From NCBI RefSeq assembly GCF_030272615.1, contig NC_081415.1:507361373-507425372 (forward strand): a DNA stretch of 64,000 nt, read 5' to 3'. This DNA is from Cryptomeria japonica (lineage: Eukaryota > Streptophyta > Pinopsida > Cupressales > Cupressaceae). Below, piece by piece: positions 11,565-22,536 of the stretch (the stretch's first letter is position 1; every line of letters begins with the position of its first letter). The notes beneath the pieces were generated by a model. It was not told where the DNA came from, ran no database searches, and saw only the letters and a list, made by a program, of their open reading frames with translations. Both the position numbers and the translations under genes were made by a program.

Positions 11565-12493
11565 CTATTCTACTCTATATTTTTGTACGAACATGTTCTT
11601 AAAATGCTTTGTATTCCAATCCTTCAAGATGGTCTTGACATAACTTAGTTTCTTACTTATCTTGAAGAGGTTGGAGTGATACCCAATTCTGACCTCTCTC
11701 CCCCATTTTCTGATTAGATCTACAATCTTGTCATCCCTCAACCACATGTTCTCAAATTTAAAGGGGTTACCTCTGGGAGGCTCCATAGGTTTTAATAAAA
11801 GTTGCACTGGGTAGTGATCTAACCCTGTGAAAGGCAGGATTATGGTTTCATGTGATCCTGCTTGCTCATTCCAATCCCCAAATATTTGAAAACTGTCCAG
11901 ACTTTTCATGATTCTAGTGAATCGCTTTTTTTTGTTCATCCATGTGAATATCCCATTTTTGGTTTGCAAGTCCTTCAACTAGTCAGTATCTACAAATTCT
12001 TGAAAGTCCCTATGAATAATTGTGATTCAAATCAGACCACCCCTTTTTTCTTTATTGTTTAGTGTTGTGTTGAAATCTCTAAAAACAATATCCTTCCCCC
12101 CCTAAGATTCTCAATTCTAAAGGTAATCTGATGCCATGTCTCTCTTTTGCTCACTGTGTTGATTAGCCCATATACATTGATTAATATGAAGGATTCATTC
12201 TTCTGCAATATTATGCATCTAATTATTATTTGATTCTTTCTTTATTCCATTATCACTCCTTCAATTTTTAAAGGATTCCATATTACCCCCAATCCTCTAG
12301 ATGCTCCCTCTACCTCTACACAATACTCCTTCCACTACTTCCAACATTTAATTCTTCTATCCCCTTCCTCCTTGTTCAGTTGTGTTTCTTGCAATAGTAG
12401 AATATCAATGTTTGCTTGATCTATTTGGCACTTGATCAAGCACCATTTGTCAGAAGCATTTACGCCCCTAAAATTCCACTATATTATCTTCAT
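11565..12493 (-). pseudogene. LINE B endonuclease domain with ORF2 start
   Basis: The ORF2 start is visible: ATG at 12493-12491 on the minus strand, reading M-K-I-I-stop-W-N-F-R-G, the usual MKIISWNVRG opening with one stop. Next come ILLLQETQLNKEEGDR, RGLGVIWNP, FILINVYGLI, FRDFNTTLNNKEKRGG (the (G)DFN box) and the long open frame 11978-11565 ending the exonuclease-endonuclease-phosphatase fold (FTGLDHYPVQL, the S/T-D-H box). All motifs are in order. At least two stops and frame changes. Confidence 0.85.
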
Positions 12494-12909
12494 TGCCTCT
12501 GGGGAAGGATAAAATCCTTCCTAGATCTTAGTTTTCTTTGTCTCACAACTCTAGTTGAAATTTGCAATTTTACCTTGTTAGTTTTGGTTCCTCACTTTCC
12601 CTTTGCCTTGATATTTGGTTTCCTTAGTTTTGACTAAGACTTCTCTATCATTCTTTCCTCTAGTATTTCTCCTTCCTCCTATTCTCATGTTTCCTCATCC
12701 TCTAATTCCACTTCCAATTCGCTTTCATCATCCCCTGTTTGGGGCTTCACCCTTATCTTGATTATTGTTTTTCTTTTCATCTTCCTTCTTATCCACTTGC
12801 TCTCCTTCTTTATCATTTGTCTTTCAATTTTCTTCCAATCCTAGCTCTCCTTGGATCTCCTTTGGTTCTTGTGTATCTTTTTAGGCCATATTTTCCTCTA
12901 TATTGGGTA

Positions 12910-14220
12910 TGTTTGGTTCAATCATTTCCCCTCTCATTCATGCCACACATCTCTTCAGTGAGGTTGACTTTCAGATTCATGGCATTCTTGGTTAAAATCT
13001 CCTCTCTATTTGCAGGTTGGGAGTCCAATGCCTTTGCATTTTCTATTGGGTCTAGTATCCCACACTCCCTTTCCAAGATGGCATTCCCTTGCTCACAATT
13101 CTTCTTAGTTCTTCCTTCCCATAGTGAACTTTGTTCAAATTCAATGACTCTATTGACCTTCACTATGAGGTTGCACTACATTTGCCCATGATCCTTAGAC
13201 ATACACTTAGTGCATAGTTTTAAATGATCTTCTCTTTCAACTTTCTAGGTCCAGAGTCTCTCTTCTAAGTGTATTTCAATTTCTTGGAGCAAAATTTGTT
13301 TCAGGGTTAGACTTAAGTATATTTTGATGTATGTTCCCAAGCATGCATCTTCTAGTTTTTCATCCATTGATATGTAGGACCCTAGGCTTTTCCCAATTTT
13401 AACAATTGTGGCTTCATCCCAGTACTTTGCGAGGAGATTATACATTCAAATCCAAAATGGCCCTTCTTGGATTTCGTGTCACCAAGGATCAAACCCTGGG
13501 TCTAGTCTATTATGTGCATTCTTGTGTTGCCTAGGTAGTGTGGCCCACTGTTTAGCGCTTCCCATTTATTTGAGTTGGTTGGAATTTCTACAAGGAAAAA
13601 TTCTTTCGCACATGTCATGATCTATGTTTGCTCTCCCCATTTTTCATGACACCACTCTTTGGCCTTCTTAATTCCGATCCTACCCCCCCCTCCCATTTCA
13701 TAAAATATCCTCTTTCCTTTAACTTTGTTATTGATTTCCCCATGATATTCATATCCATAGAAACTTAAAGTTTAAGATTAGGGTTATGTTGCTTACCATT
13801 TAAATCTGCATATTGATGCGAAGGTGCTTCATCACACACAACCTTTTCTTCCTCCTTCCATGGCCTGCTCGTGCGCTCCCCTACTCTCGACTTCATGCTT
13901 TGGTGATTTATTCTCCTTCAATTACTAGACACATCTGCCCCTAGAGTTATTTGTTGCCAAAACTTCCCATACCTCTTTTGATTGTATCCATTCATGTTTA
14001 GAAGATCTGGGACTTGGTTTTCCATGTTTGGGTTCCATTGCACCCTCTGACGATCTAAATTTGGATCTCTTTGATTTTGCCACTTGTGTGGTTGTAGCCA
14101 AGGGAAAACCCTTTGTCTATTGCCATTTTCCCTCCCTTCATAGTTTTCTACCCTCTGTCTACTCAGTGCCCTGGGGTTCGGAAGGCACTTATCTACCCAA
14201 TGTCCATTTTCCTATACACA
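12910..14220 (-). pseudogene. LINE B ORF1 (DUF4283-like, zinc-knuckle) relic
   Basis: The minus strand at 13540-13245 reads LLAKYWDEATIVKIGKSLGS and MDEKLEDACLGTYIKIYLSL, matching the core of the DUF4283 nucleic-acid-binding ORF1 of plant LINEs. Just beyond, near 13216-13175, is LCTKCMSKDHGQM-stop-C, a C-x2-C-x4-H-x4-C knuckle with a stop inside. A separate stretch near 14220-13950 has NGHWVDKC and RQRVFPWLQPHKWQNQRDPN, probably an ORF1 N-terminal region. No intact frame. Confidence 0.65.
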
Positions 14221-14300
14221 TTGTGGAATATGCTCCTCTCCACATCTTCCCCTTGCTGCAATCTCCTCCCATGGTTACTTGTCTTCCTCAACATCAACCC

Positions 14301-14826
14301 AAGACATTTTGGGGACATGGGGGGACGTCCCCCCTTATTCCCAAATTTTCAAAAAATGCAAGAGGCATTTCTAGCTCTAGGGGACATTGATCTTAGCTGT
14401 AGGTGACACCTGAACATCTCCAGGATGGTCAAGGGATGTCTCAGACAAAAAAGAAACACAGTTTTTAAAATTATTTATTGTTGCATTGTGGCCCCCTATC
14501 TTCCAAAATGCCCAAAAGGCCATCATCTCACACATTTTGACTCATTTGGTCATTTGTGTGAGAAAAAAAACTTGGAGCAGTGATAGGGTTTGAAGGAAGT
14601 CATTGAAAGAGGAGGTACAATAGAGAATAGAAGGCAACATGGTTCAATCTAGGGCAAGTATCTTCCTTCAAGCTTGAAAGATGTAAGTTTCATCCTTCTA
14701 TTTTTCCTTTTTCCAAATTTTTTCACTTTTTGAAGCATGAAATAACAAAAAATTTCAGATTTTTTATTTTTTCATTTTTTTCATTTTTTTAGTTTTAAAT
14801 TTCATTCAATCTAAAAAAATTGAGTA
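14301..14826. other. Spacer between LINE B and hAT relic
   Basis: GC-richer short direct and inverted blocks (GGGGACATGGGGGGACGTCC near 14319) followed by an AT-rich T-run. It may hold the 5' end of the hAT element. A TTTTGGGGAC motif also occurs inverted near 20155, but the similarity is too short to call a terminal inverted repeat. Confidence 0.3.
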
Positions 14827-15836
14827 GCAATGAGGGTGATAATAGTAGCGAGAATGGTGGAAATACAAGTGGAAGTGTTGAGAGAAGTAGTGGACAACAA
14901 CCTAATAAATTTAAGTGCCTTTCAAAAATCATGGAACAATATGCAAAGGGTCCTTTCAATAAAAAACAAACCTCTTCTCCAATATGTGACACCTAGGGGG
15001 GAAAGGAAAAACATTTGAAAGGGAGTAGGGTGTGGGATTGTCATGTTTGCTTGACAAATTTTAGGGGCAATTGTAACACAAGGGTAAAATCTCATTTTAT
15101 GGGTATTGCATGCCATGGAGTCAAAGCTTGTCCTTCACTAAAAGAAAAGGAGAAGATAGAGTGTCATAGATTGTACATGGAGGTGGAAATGGGGAAACAA
15201 GGTGGGGAAATGTCGAAACTTTCTTTTGCATGTTCAAAATCATCTTTTACCCATGACATCCATTGTTGGTAGTAGTCAAGTTGACATAAGAGGAAAGAGG
15301 AATACGAGTAGTAGTGAGAAGGCAAGGTTAGTAGAAGCTTTGTTTAATGCACAAGGACATGAAGCTACAGAGTAATCCATTGATAAATTCTTGTTTGTTC
15401 ATGCCATCCCATTTCATGTGACACGTTCCTCTTACTTCAAACAAAATGTCAAAGATATAGATACTATCGATCCCTCATTCACACCCTCTGGAGATTAAAG
15501 ATATGCAGTATTCTCCTAGATAAAGAATATTCTAAGGTTAATGTGTTAATGGAGGATATGAGGAAAATTTGGATGAGGTTTAGTTGCTCTATTGTGATGG
15601 ATGGGTGGAGTAATGCTAGACATCAACCACTCATCGATATTATTGTCACATGTCCTATTGGTTCTTATTTTATCAAAGTTGTGGATTGTTTAAAGAAGTG
15701 TAAGGATGTAGAGTTCTAGTTTGGGTTTTTGAAAGAAACCATATAGGAGATTGGGGTTGCTAATGTTGTATAGGTGATCACTGATTCAACACATGTGTGC
15801 AAATCGGCTAGTTTGATGGTGGAGGGTGCTTATAGG
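14827..15836 (+). pseudogene. hAT transposase relic, N-terminal part (BED finger and start of DUF659)
   Basis: A plus-strand frame from 14827 reads through a Ser/Asn-rich leader to VWDCHVCLTNFRGNCNTRVK, SHFMGIACHGVKACP: a BED-type zinc finger (W-x-C-x2-C...H...C) as at the N-terminus of plant hAT transposases. After shifts it continues with IPFHVTRSSYFKQNV, IVMDGWSNARHQPLIDIIVT and VITDSTHVCKSASLMVEGAY, the DUF659 core of this hAT subgroup, including the S-D-G-W-type motif (here M-D-G-W). Several stops and shifts. Interrupted at 15836 by a solo LTR. Confidence 0.8.
15832..15836. repeat. TSD of solo LTR in hAT, left copy (ATAGG)
   Basis: ATAGG immediately before TGTTGGAAAT; repeated at 17122-17126. 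Confidence 0.85.
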
Positions 15837-17121
15837 TGTTGGAAATTTGGAGGAATTTATTATGTGTTGCATTGATGTTTTGTCATTGGTGGCAACACCG
15901 ACTATTTTGGTTGTTTACTGGTTTGCGGTTGGCTCCGATAGAGTGGTTGGATTATGATATTGATCCGGTATGCTTTGGTTTATGGAAGTGATTTGGATCT
16001 GTCATTCATTCTATTTAGATGCATATCACAATCAGTTGGTTCAAGATTTGATGACTCATATACTATCATTTGTTCTAGTAAGCCTTTCGGTCACCAGTAA
16101 GGGTTTTACCAACAGAGCTTTGTTGAAGATCTTTTGATGCACGTGATAAGTGGTGTTGGTGCGGCTTCTAGATGGCTCTCAGGATGTTGATGGTTATCAT
16201 GTTCATGTTCTAGTTCATCGATGGTGTTGCATTTGTCTTATGGCGACCTATTTTAGGTCTGATGCTATTTTGTGTTATTCTCCTAGGTTATGGACCGGTT
16301 TGTGTAATGTGTTGGTGGATGCTCCCGATGCGTTATCGGTTGGATTCATTTATTGGATTATGCTGTTTTGGTCTTAGGAAGACTCAGTTGATCATTGGAT
16401 TGTGGATTTATGTTATGAATTTATTGTATTATCTTTTAGGTGTCCGACCTAATTGTTTAGGTCTCGGGTTGGTATATATATGATGTAAGATCTCTTTGTA
16501 GATCATGGACATATGAGATTATGGTTATGTGATGGTTATGCGATTACCTATGTGAATAATGTTGTAATCATATGCAGGAGTTTTGGTCGATCATAGGTGA
16601 TCGAATTAGGTTGGTAAGAGAGGTTTAAGACCTTCGATACTGAGCTTAATCGGAACTATACTCAGACATGGGAGATGTTATCTTTGCAGTTCACTCTTCT
16701 TTCCGGATTGTAGTTTGGATTTATTTTGGAGTCAGTTGAGGCTCCTTTTGTGATGAGCAATGCACTTTAGACCATTGGCCTTCCTACATGTGGAGGCCCC
16801 TCATTTTGTAATCACATATTTATTGCAGAAGTATTATCTGACTGTGGGTAGGCTTCCCACTGTGGTTTTTCCCTTTACTGGGTTTTCCACGTACAAATCT
16901 TGGTGTCATGTGTTATGGATGGATGGTAATTGTTCTGTGATTTATGTTTATGCTTAATTGCTACATCAGTTATTCCAACATTTGGTTTATGCATTCTGGT
17001 ATTGGGTTTATGTATTCTGGTAATAAGGATTTGAATGCTTAAAGTTATGTAATATGTTGACAACTGATTCACACCCCCCCCCCCTTCTCAGTTGTCCTCT
17101 GGTTATCTGAGCTATCTAACA
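15837..17121 (+). mobile_element. Solo LTR (copia-like) inside the hAT relic
   Basis: Begins TGTTGGAAATTTGG, ends GCTATCTAACA, and is flanked by the perfect 5-bp duplication ATAGG (15832-15836 and 17122-17126). A C-run followed by TTCTCAGTTGTCCTC near the end is the usual tail of plant copia LTRs and sets plus orientation. No internal coding domain. The hAT frame reads straight through when the LTR and one TSD copy are ignored (GAYRHIFWTPC), so the boundaries are exact to the base. Confidence 0.85.
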
Positions 17122-17126
17122 ATAGG
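17122..17126. repeat. TSD of solo LTR in hAT, right copy (ATAGG)
   Basis: ATAGG immediately after CTATCTAACA. The hAT reading frame resumes with CACATCTTTTGGACC. Confidence 0.85.
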
Positions 17127-17535
17127 CACATCTTTTGGACCCCATGTCGTGTTCATCTTATTGGAGAGGATGTTTGAGGTGTGTGATGTTCTACAGGTGA
17201 TGGTGGTAAATCTTGAGTGGGCTAGATGGCCTAATTCAATCTCTACTAAAGGAAAATCCATCAAAAAAAAGATCCTTGATGACAATTGGTGGTCTACTGT
17301 GAGGTAAGACATTGTTGATTTTATTATTAAATTGTTGATTTTATTAAAAAATAAATATTAGATTGTTGACTTTCATATAAAATTTTTTATTTTAATATTT
17401 TGAACTTTTTTGTTTGCATTTTAATTTTGCAAATATGTTTTCTCTAGCAACTCACATATTGTAGATGTCATTAGATATGTTGATACATACTCTCCTAGTC
17501 CTAGAGAGATATATGAGTATAAACCATCACTCATG
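17127..17535 (+). pseudogene. hAT transposase relic, middle part with one intron
   Basis: Continues the DUF659 region: HIFWTPCRVHLIGEDV, then KKKILDDNWWSTV. A GT-AG intron of 144 bp fits at 17304-17447 (GAG|GTAAGA to TTTTCTCTAG|C), after which the frame reads SNSHIVDVIRYVDTYSPSPR, matching the L-V-x-V-L-R-x-V-D segment of plant hAT proteins. The frame is lost after about 17535, where another insertion begins. Confidence 0.7.
17304..17447 (+). other. Putative intron within hAT transposase
   Basis: GTAAGA donor and TCTCTAG acceptor, AT/T-rich body, phase 2. Joining the exons keeps the hAT frame across the junction. Confidence 0.55.
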
Positions 17536-19029
17536 GTATGCCATGAGTATAAATATGTAATTAGGAGTTTAGATGTGTCAAGGTCTTTTGGACCATTTTG
17601 AACTTTTTACTTTGTAATAAGACCCCCTTTGTAAGGTCATTGACATGTTTGGCACTTATAAGCCTACATGGTCAAATCTGGTCAATAGGGTCAAGAATGA
17701 ATAGGAATAGGTGTTTTGAGTCTTGTTGCATCATTTTGGACCTTCTGAAGTCCCATTGACAATTTTTTTCATGTTTTGATGTTGTGAGACAAAGATGCCA
17801 CAAAATTGACAAAGTTGTCAAAAGCAACTTTTGTGTCTCAGCCAACCACTCCTCCCAACGGTCACCATCTTTCAAATTCCAACTAGGAGAGTTATTTAAC
17901 ACCTTTATAAGGCATGGGAGGCCAAAGACATGTAAGGAAGTTGGAGATTGAATTCTGAAGTGAATGAAAAACACACATTTTCCTGCAATTTCACGTTCTT
18001 TGTGCAATTCTTGTAGTGTTATCAGATTGGGAATGCACTAATCTATTCATGAATACATAGTAGAATATGTTAGGGTCCCTTTTGATTTTATTGTATTCAT
18101 TTTGGTGTGGTTTGGAGTGTTTGGTGGACAAGTTTCCATTATCGAGTCTAAAACCCTCTCTTTTCCTAGAGTTTTGTATTCAAATGCCTCTAAATTGATT
18201 CTCCCTCGTGGAAAAATTCTAGCCCTGGGAGGAAGACAAGTTCAGAGGATGTACTTTAAGATTCTAAAGGCCTTTTTTAGGAGAGTGTGGGTAGGAGCGA
18301 GAAAATACTGACCCTAGCCAGGCATCCTCATGTGACCGACTTATGCTAAAGAACATTTTGATCATACAATGCATATTTGGGATGGATCAGTCAAACCAAT
18401 GAGTGAATTGGTGTTTGTGGAGTAGAAAATCACTTTCAAAACCATAACATTTCTTTGGTAAGTCCTCGATGGCGCACTTCCTTTGTAAACCTGTCCAATT
18501 AGGCTAATAGACCTAATAGGACTAATTTGGGGTTTAGACATTTGCCTTTATGGTTGGAGCCTAAAAATTTAGAGTCTTGAAGAACTCCCAAAAGGGTATC
18601 TGAAACATACATTTTTTTGGGAAGTCCTTTGTGAGTTTGGAAAGTTAGAGTCCAAAAACCAATTAGGTCGACCTAATGCAATTAGGCCTCCCTCACTAGC
18701 CCATCTCAGACAGTCATGGTTATGGGACTCAAGGGTTGCTGAAACCTTTTAAATTGGTGTATTTGTGTGGTGGAGAAGCCCTCTGATCCATTCCATAAGC
18801 TGTTGAGTTCATTTCATGTGTTTAGTAGTACCCTAGCCTTATTGGGTGTAGGCTTAGGGGTCAATCAAATGGATCTTGTCACACAAATGGTGTGTCATGT
18901 TTGTTCCTTGCTTTGAGAGGTCTCTAAACAAAGCCTTGAGAGGCTAGAGAGTATAAGAGGACAAGTGGTTGTTTGATTTGTGGGATATTCAAGGCCTAGT
19001 GTGTGGGTTTAGGCCAATAACACCAAGTT
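17536..19029. mobile_element. Unresolved insertion in the hAT relic
   Basis: About 1.5 kb without hAT similarity separates IYEYKPSL (ends about 17535) from NETFDSMLGKI (starts about 19045). A sequence starting TGTCAAGGTCTTTTGGACC at 17577 could be an LTR head, and ATGAGTATAAA is repeated at 17514 and 17542. I found no clean terminal dinucleotides or target duplication, so its class is open. Confidence 0.35.
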
Positions 19030-19830
19030 TCCTTGTTGGCTTTGCATCAATGAGACATTTGATAGTATGCTTGGGAAGATAAAGTAGACAATTTTGGCTA
19101 AGGATCCTAATTTGGGGTTATACGAGAAAAATGTTAGGCCCATTATGTTTCAGAGGTGGAATATAATGAACACCCCACTTCATATGGAAGCCTATACTCT
19201 AAATCCCAAATGGTATGCACCAAGGGATGGAAGGGTGTCTCCATGTGAGGATGAAGAGGTTTTAGATGGGTTCACACGAGACATTGATAAGATGTATCCA
19301 AAGGAGGAGGCTTCCATACTCTGCACACAATTCCTTGACTATACAAATCTTCATGGTCCTACATTGAGTAAATCACAATTAAGGTTTGATAGAGTTATAT
19401 TTTTCCAAAGAGACCTATTGGATGGTGGACATGGCATGAGAGGGATACACCACAATTGAAGTTTCTTGCCACTCACCTCCTTTCATAGGTTGCTAGTTCC
19501 TTTGCTGCAAAGAGGAATTGGTGGACACATGTCTTTATCCACTCCATCAAGAGGAATAGACTTACCTCTAGATGAGCAAAGAAGCTAGTGGTTGTGCATA
19601 GTGCTCTTTGACTTCAGAATCGTCAAACTCTAGAGTATCGACACAGCTTTATAGTGGGATGTTGATCTCTAAGATGTGGCCCAGGTTGATGAGGTGGAGA
19701 CACCAAAGGGATTGGTTGGGGTTCCCTTAGATGAGGTGGACACGTACCACGACAGTGGCAGAGACTCAAAGGAGGACTTTGATTTTGATGCAGTGTTAGG
19801 AGATGTAGATTATAGGTGTACTTTTTTTTT
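19030..19830 (+). pseudogene. hAT transposase relic, C-terminal part
   Basis: Includes an open frame 19094-19459: AKDPNLGLYEKNVRPIMFQR, WNIMNTPLHMEAYTLNPKWY, which is the P-L-H-x-A-A-Y-x-L-N-P block of plant hAT transposases. Beyond its stop come LKFLATHLLS, VASSFAAKRNWWTHVFIHS and KRNRLTSR, the hAT dimerisation domain (normally SSSAAERNWS...IH...RNRL). An acidic tail (DSGRDSKEDFDFDAVLGDVD) ends near 19818. Several stops. Confidence 0.8.
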
Positions 19831-20274
19831 GTATTTTATATTGTAATTGACAATGAAACTATGTGGATGTAGTGTATCCTTTGGGAATTTTGTATGTTAT
19901 TTTTTTAATATCATTATACATATTGACAATTAATTATGAATTATGAATGCATATTGAGTATTGATAATGAATTTTGAACGCAAATGTTGTAGGTTCAAAC
20001 TTAGCTTTCTAAAATGTTTTTATATGCATGCTATATCCATGTTTTCATATGAATATAATGTGTATATGCATTCTTTATCCATGTTTCATATGAACATTTA
20101 AAATTTTCTTATATGTTTGGATTTTTTCCTATATTTTATATAGCCGTCCCCAAAATTAGCAAAAAATTTGCCGCCTCAAAAACCATCCCAACGTTCCCTA
20201 TTGTCCACGCCTTGGAAACTCGAGGTAACATAATTAAATTATTATTAAGATATGATTAAATTATTATGTTTTAA
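19831..20274. other. AT-rich spacer after the hAT relic
   Basis: Contains repeated TTTCATATGAAnAT and ATGAATTnTGAA motifs and a short GC-richer block at 20145-20225 (CCGTCCCCAAAATTAGC), possibly the hAT 3' end. The segment AAATTATTATTAAGATATGA at 20235-20254 recurs near 28705, marking a dispersed AT-rich repeat family. No gene. Confidence 0.4.
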
Positions 20275-20287
20275 TGTATACATATAC

Positions 20288-20348
<61 letters not shown>

Positions 20349-20668
20349 TACACATACATATGCACACACACACACACACACACATATATGTATACACACA
20401 CAGATACATACATACATACATACATGCATATACATATACATATACATATACACACATACAAACACATACATACATACATACATATATTCATACATACATA
20501 CATACATACATATATGTATATACATATACATATACATATACATATCAATATACATATACATATACATGTACATGTACATACATACATACATACATACATA
20601 CATACACACACATATATAACATAGATACATACATACACACACACACACACATGTGTGTGTGTATACAC
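20275..20668. repeat. Compound (AC/AT)n microsatellite, 394 bp
   Basis: ACATACACAT, ACAC, ACAT and TATACA units run for about 390 bp with few breaks in purine-pyrimidine alternation, ending in a palindromic (AC)n-ATGT-(GT)n block at 20637-20663. Long open frames here in four or more frames are pure Thr/His/Tyr/Ile or Cys/Val/Tyr/Met repeats, not genes. Confidence 0.95.
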
Positions 20669-20743
20669 AAGGCGAATTGCTACTAGAGGGGGTAGCTCCC
20701 TATATTAAAGTGCAAAAGAAAAAGAAAATAGTACAATAAGGAT

Positions 20744-21259
20744 TTAGAGTTGGTGAAAGAGGAAGATAAATCCTTCACTCAACTCGAAAATCCTTTTTAG
20801 TTGCTTAGAGGTGAACAAATTTTCATTTTCAGCTAGGGAGTTGTTAAATTCTTCCATGATTGGCTTTACAATCCCCTTCTTAAAAAGGGTCCAAGCTTTT
20901 CTCATTTTCACCTTCTTGTCTTCTACTTCCAAGTTGAAGATTGCTACAAGCTCTCCAGTATGTGGCTTGATTTTCACATCTAGGAGCCTGGTTATTACAT
21001 TCTCATAGTGTTCCTCGTGGATTGTCATTTTGGCCACTCCTTACCCTTTAATGTATGTGCCTACAATTTGGACAAAGGGAATGTATAGCCTGGCATAGAT
21101 GTCTCCATCATGCACATGTCCTTCTTCTTCTACCCAGACTTTCCTTCCTATAACCTTGATCATTGCCTCTTTTTCTTGTAGGTCATGGTCGCGAGAAAAG
21201 ACCCTTTTGAATCGATCCTCTTCTTTCTCTTGTATACATCTTCTCACAACACCAAACAT
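20744..21259 (-). pseudogene. Unrecognised coding relic downstream of LINE C RNase H
   Basis: Two adjacent minus-strand frames, 72 and 97 codons, separated by a single stop and a few bases: IQEKEEDRFKRVFSRDHDLQ and DGDIYARLYIPFVQIVGTY, then KMTIHEEHYENVITRLLDVK, KPHTGELVAIFNLEVEDKK and WTLFKKGIVKPIMEEF. Charged composition and joined frames suggest former coding sequence. I do not recognise the family. A similar PT-x-G-x-x-VA-x-FN...TLFK-x-G pattern occurs downstream of RNase H in LINE D (60060-60250), so it may be a LINE-borne extension. Confidence 0.45.
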
Positions 21260-21780
21260 TCTTACAATAAACTACTAGTTTCTAAATTGAGATGGAGTTG
21301 ATATCAGTCCAAATGGTAGTGTGGTAGACATAAGCGTTCTATTTATATAGTATTGGATGGGTCTATGTTGTTCATGCTGGAAGTTTCCAAAATTGAGTGT
21401 TATTATTTCTCGGTAGATAGTAACTAAGATCCAATAGGACTTTTGCAACTTTCCTACTGTGAATGATGTTTTTGAGTTTTGGGAAATCTCAGTGTAAATG
21501 TCCTATTTCTGTCTTCATTGGTTATAATACTTATCCCTTTGCTAAAAATTGTCTATTTAAAGCTTACTATTTTGGCTCACGTGATTGTACTGGTCCTTTT
21601 CCTATGGTTTAGATTTTATGAGGTGGCACTTTCCTGCATTTTTATTGTCCTATCAAATATGTTGGGATTCTTTTTCAAGATTTTTGTTGGATATTATCGA
21701 CTTGGGATATATATGCAAGGGATCGATGTGGATTTGTATCCTCTATTGTTTACACTACACTTTTATTCCTCTGTAAATTG

Positions 21781-22314
21781 TTACATCGGCCAGTTTGCTT
21801 CCATATTTGAAATGATGGCCTCCTGATCTTGTTCTATTGCTCTGTTTGCCAAAGCATCAAGTACTTTGTTTTCCTCCTCACAAATGTGTGTTAGAGTGAA
21901 GTCATTTATCTGATTTAATAGGGTTGTGATTTTATCAATTTGAATGGATGCTTTTCGATTAGGGGTATATTTCTTAGATACTGCATTGATTACTATCTGA
22001 GAATCTCCCTCTATATCTATGTTGTTAAACGATTTCTCAATGCAAGTTTTAAGTTTCAATTATAATGCCAAATAATCAGCCTCATTATCGGTTCCAATAG
22101 GAAGTTTGATTGAACTGACCCATATCAATTCTCCCCTTTCATCCCTAATCACGAATCCTACTCCTGGTGATCTAGGATTGCCTCTTGAGGCGCCATTGAA
22201 ATTTAGTTTATATCTGCCTCTCTTTCCTGGTTTCCATTTGGCCCTTGCTCTATTTGATTTGTATTTAATAAAATCTAACTTAGGTATGATTAAATGTGGC
22301 CATTCTTTTGTCAT
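21781..22314 (-). pseudogene. LINE C RNase H domain
   Basis: The minus strand reads GRYKLNFNGASRGNPRSPGV (first catalytic position N in NFNG, usually NFDG), GFVIRDERGELIWVSSIKLP and TDNEADYLAL, then a single stop, then IDIEGDSQIVINAVSKKY (EGDS Asp), and THICEEENKVLDALANRAI (C-terminal N-x-x-x-D-x-L-A). Almost complete, with one in-frame stop between halves; the Asp-to-Asn change would disable catalysis. Standard RVT_3 of plant LINEs. Confidence 0.85.
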
Positions 22315-22536
22315 TTGATCATTCCAAACTGTGAATTTCTTGAATTTTTGTTCATAACCTAACTATTTATGTGTTCACCAATTCCATTTTCTATCTTGTG
22401 CATAATTCTCTCTAAAATTGACTCTTTTTCGTTAAATATTCTTTGATAACTTTCCTTCCAAATCTACCATATGATTTGAGTTCTCCATAATTTGCCTTTA
22501 TTATTTTGAGACCATTGTTGGAATATTGCTCTTAAA

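Larger units (their letters stand above)
6800..14300 (-). mobile_element. LINE B: near full-length, decayed L1-type LINE
   Basis: Minus-strand order is ORF1 (about 14220-12910), ORF2 start at 12493, apurinic-type endonuclease (12493-11565), RT (11059-9944), zf-RVT (9230-8880), RNase H (8771-8350), then an unrecognised coding-like stretch (8250-7177). The low-coordinate end, near 6800, reads GCTGCTAGGGGCAATGCCC and resembles the end of LINE C near 20680 (GCTACTAGAGGGGGTAGCTC), which suggests a shared LINE 3' end. Many stops and frameshifts. Boundaries are approximate and no TSD was identified. Confidence 0.75.

Noticed and set aside
12416-13191. Leu/Phe-rich plus-strand frames
   Set aside because: Antisense of LINE B endonuclease and ORF1 sequence; their composition reflects the pyrimidine-rich complement.
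14028-14406. Two plus-strand frames of 120 and 97 codons
   Set aside because: Antisense to the LINE B ORF1 relic, which has recognisable coding motifs on the minus strand.
14301-20225. Terminal inverted repeats and 8-bp TSD for the hAT element
   Set aside because: Only a short TTTTGGGGAC match between the two edges; not enough to define ends.
20245-20686. Several long open frames over the microsatellite
   Set aside because: Pure dipeptide-like repeats in nearly every frame on both strands; a property of the (AC/AT)n repeat, not coding.
21479-21826. Hydrophobic 115-codon plus-strand frame resembling a membrane protein
   Set aside because: Lies antisense within LINE C between RNase H and the downstream relic; hydrophobicity follows from T-rich sequence.
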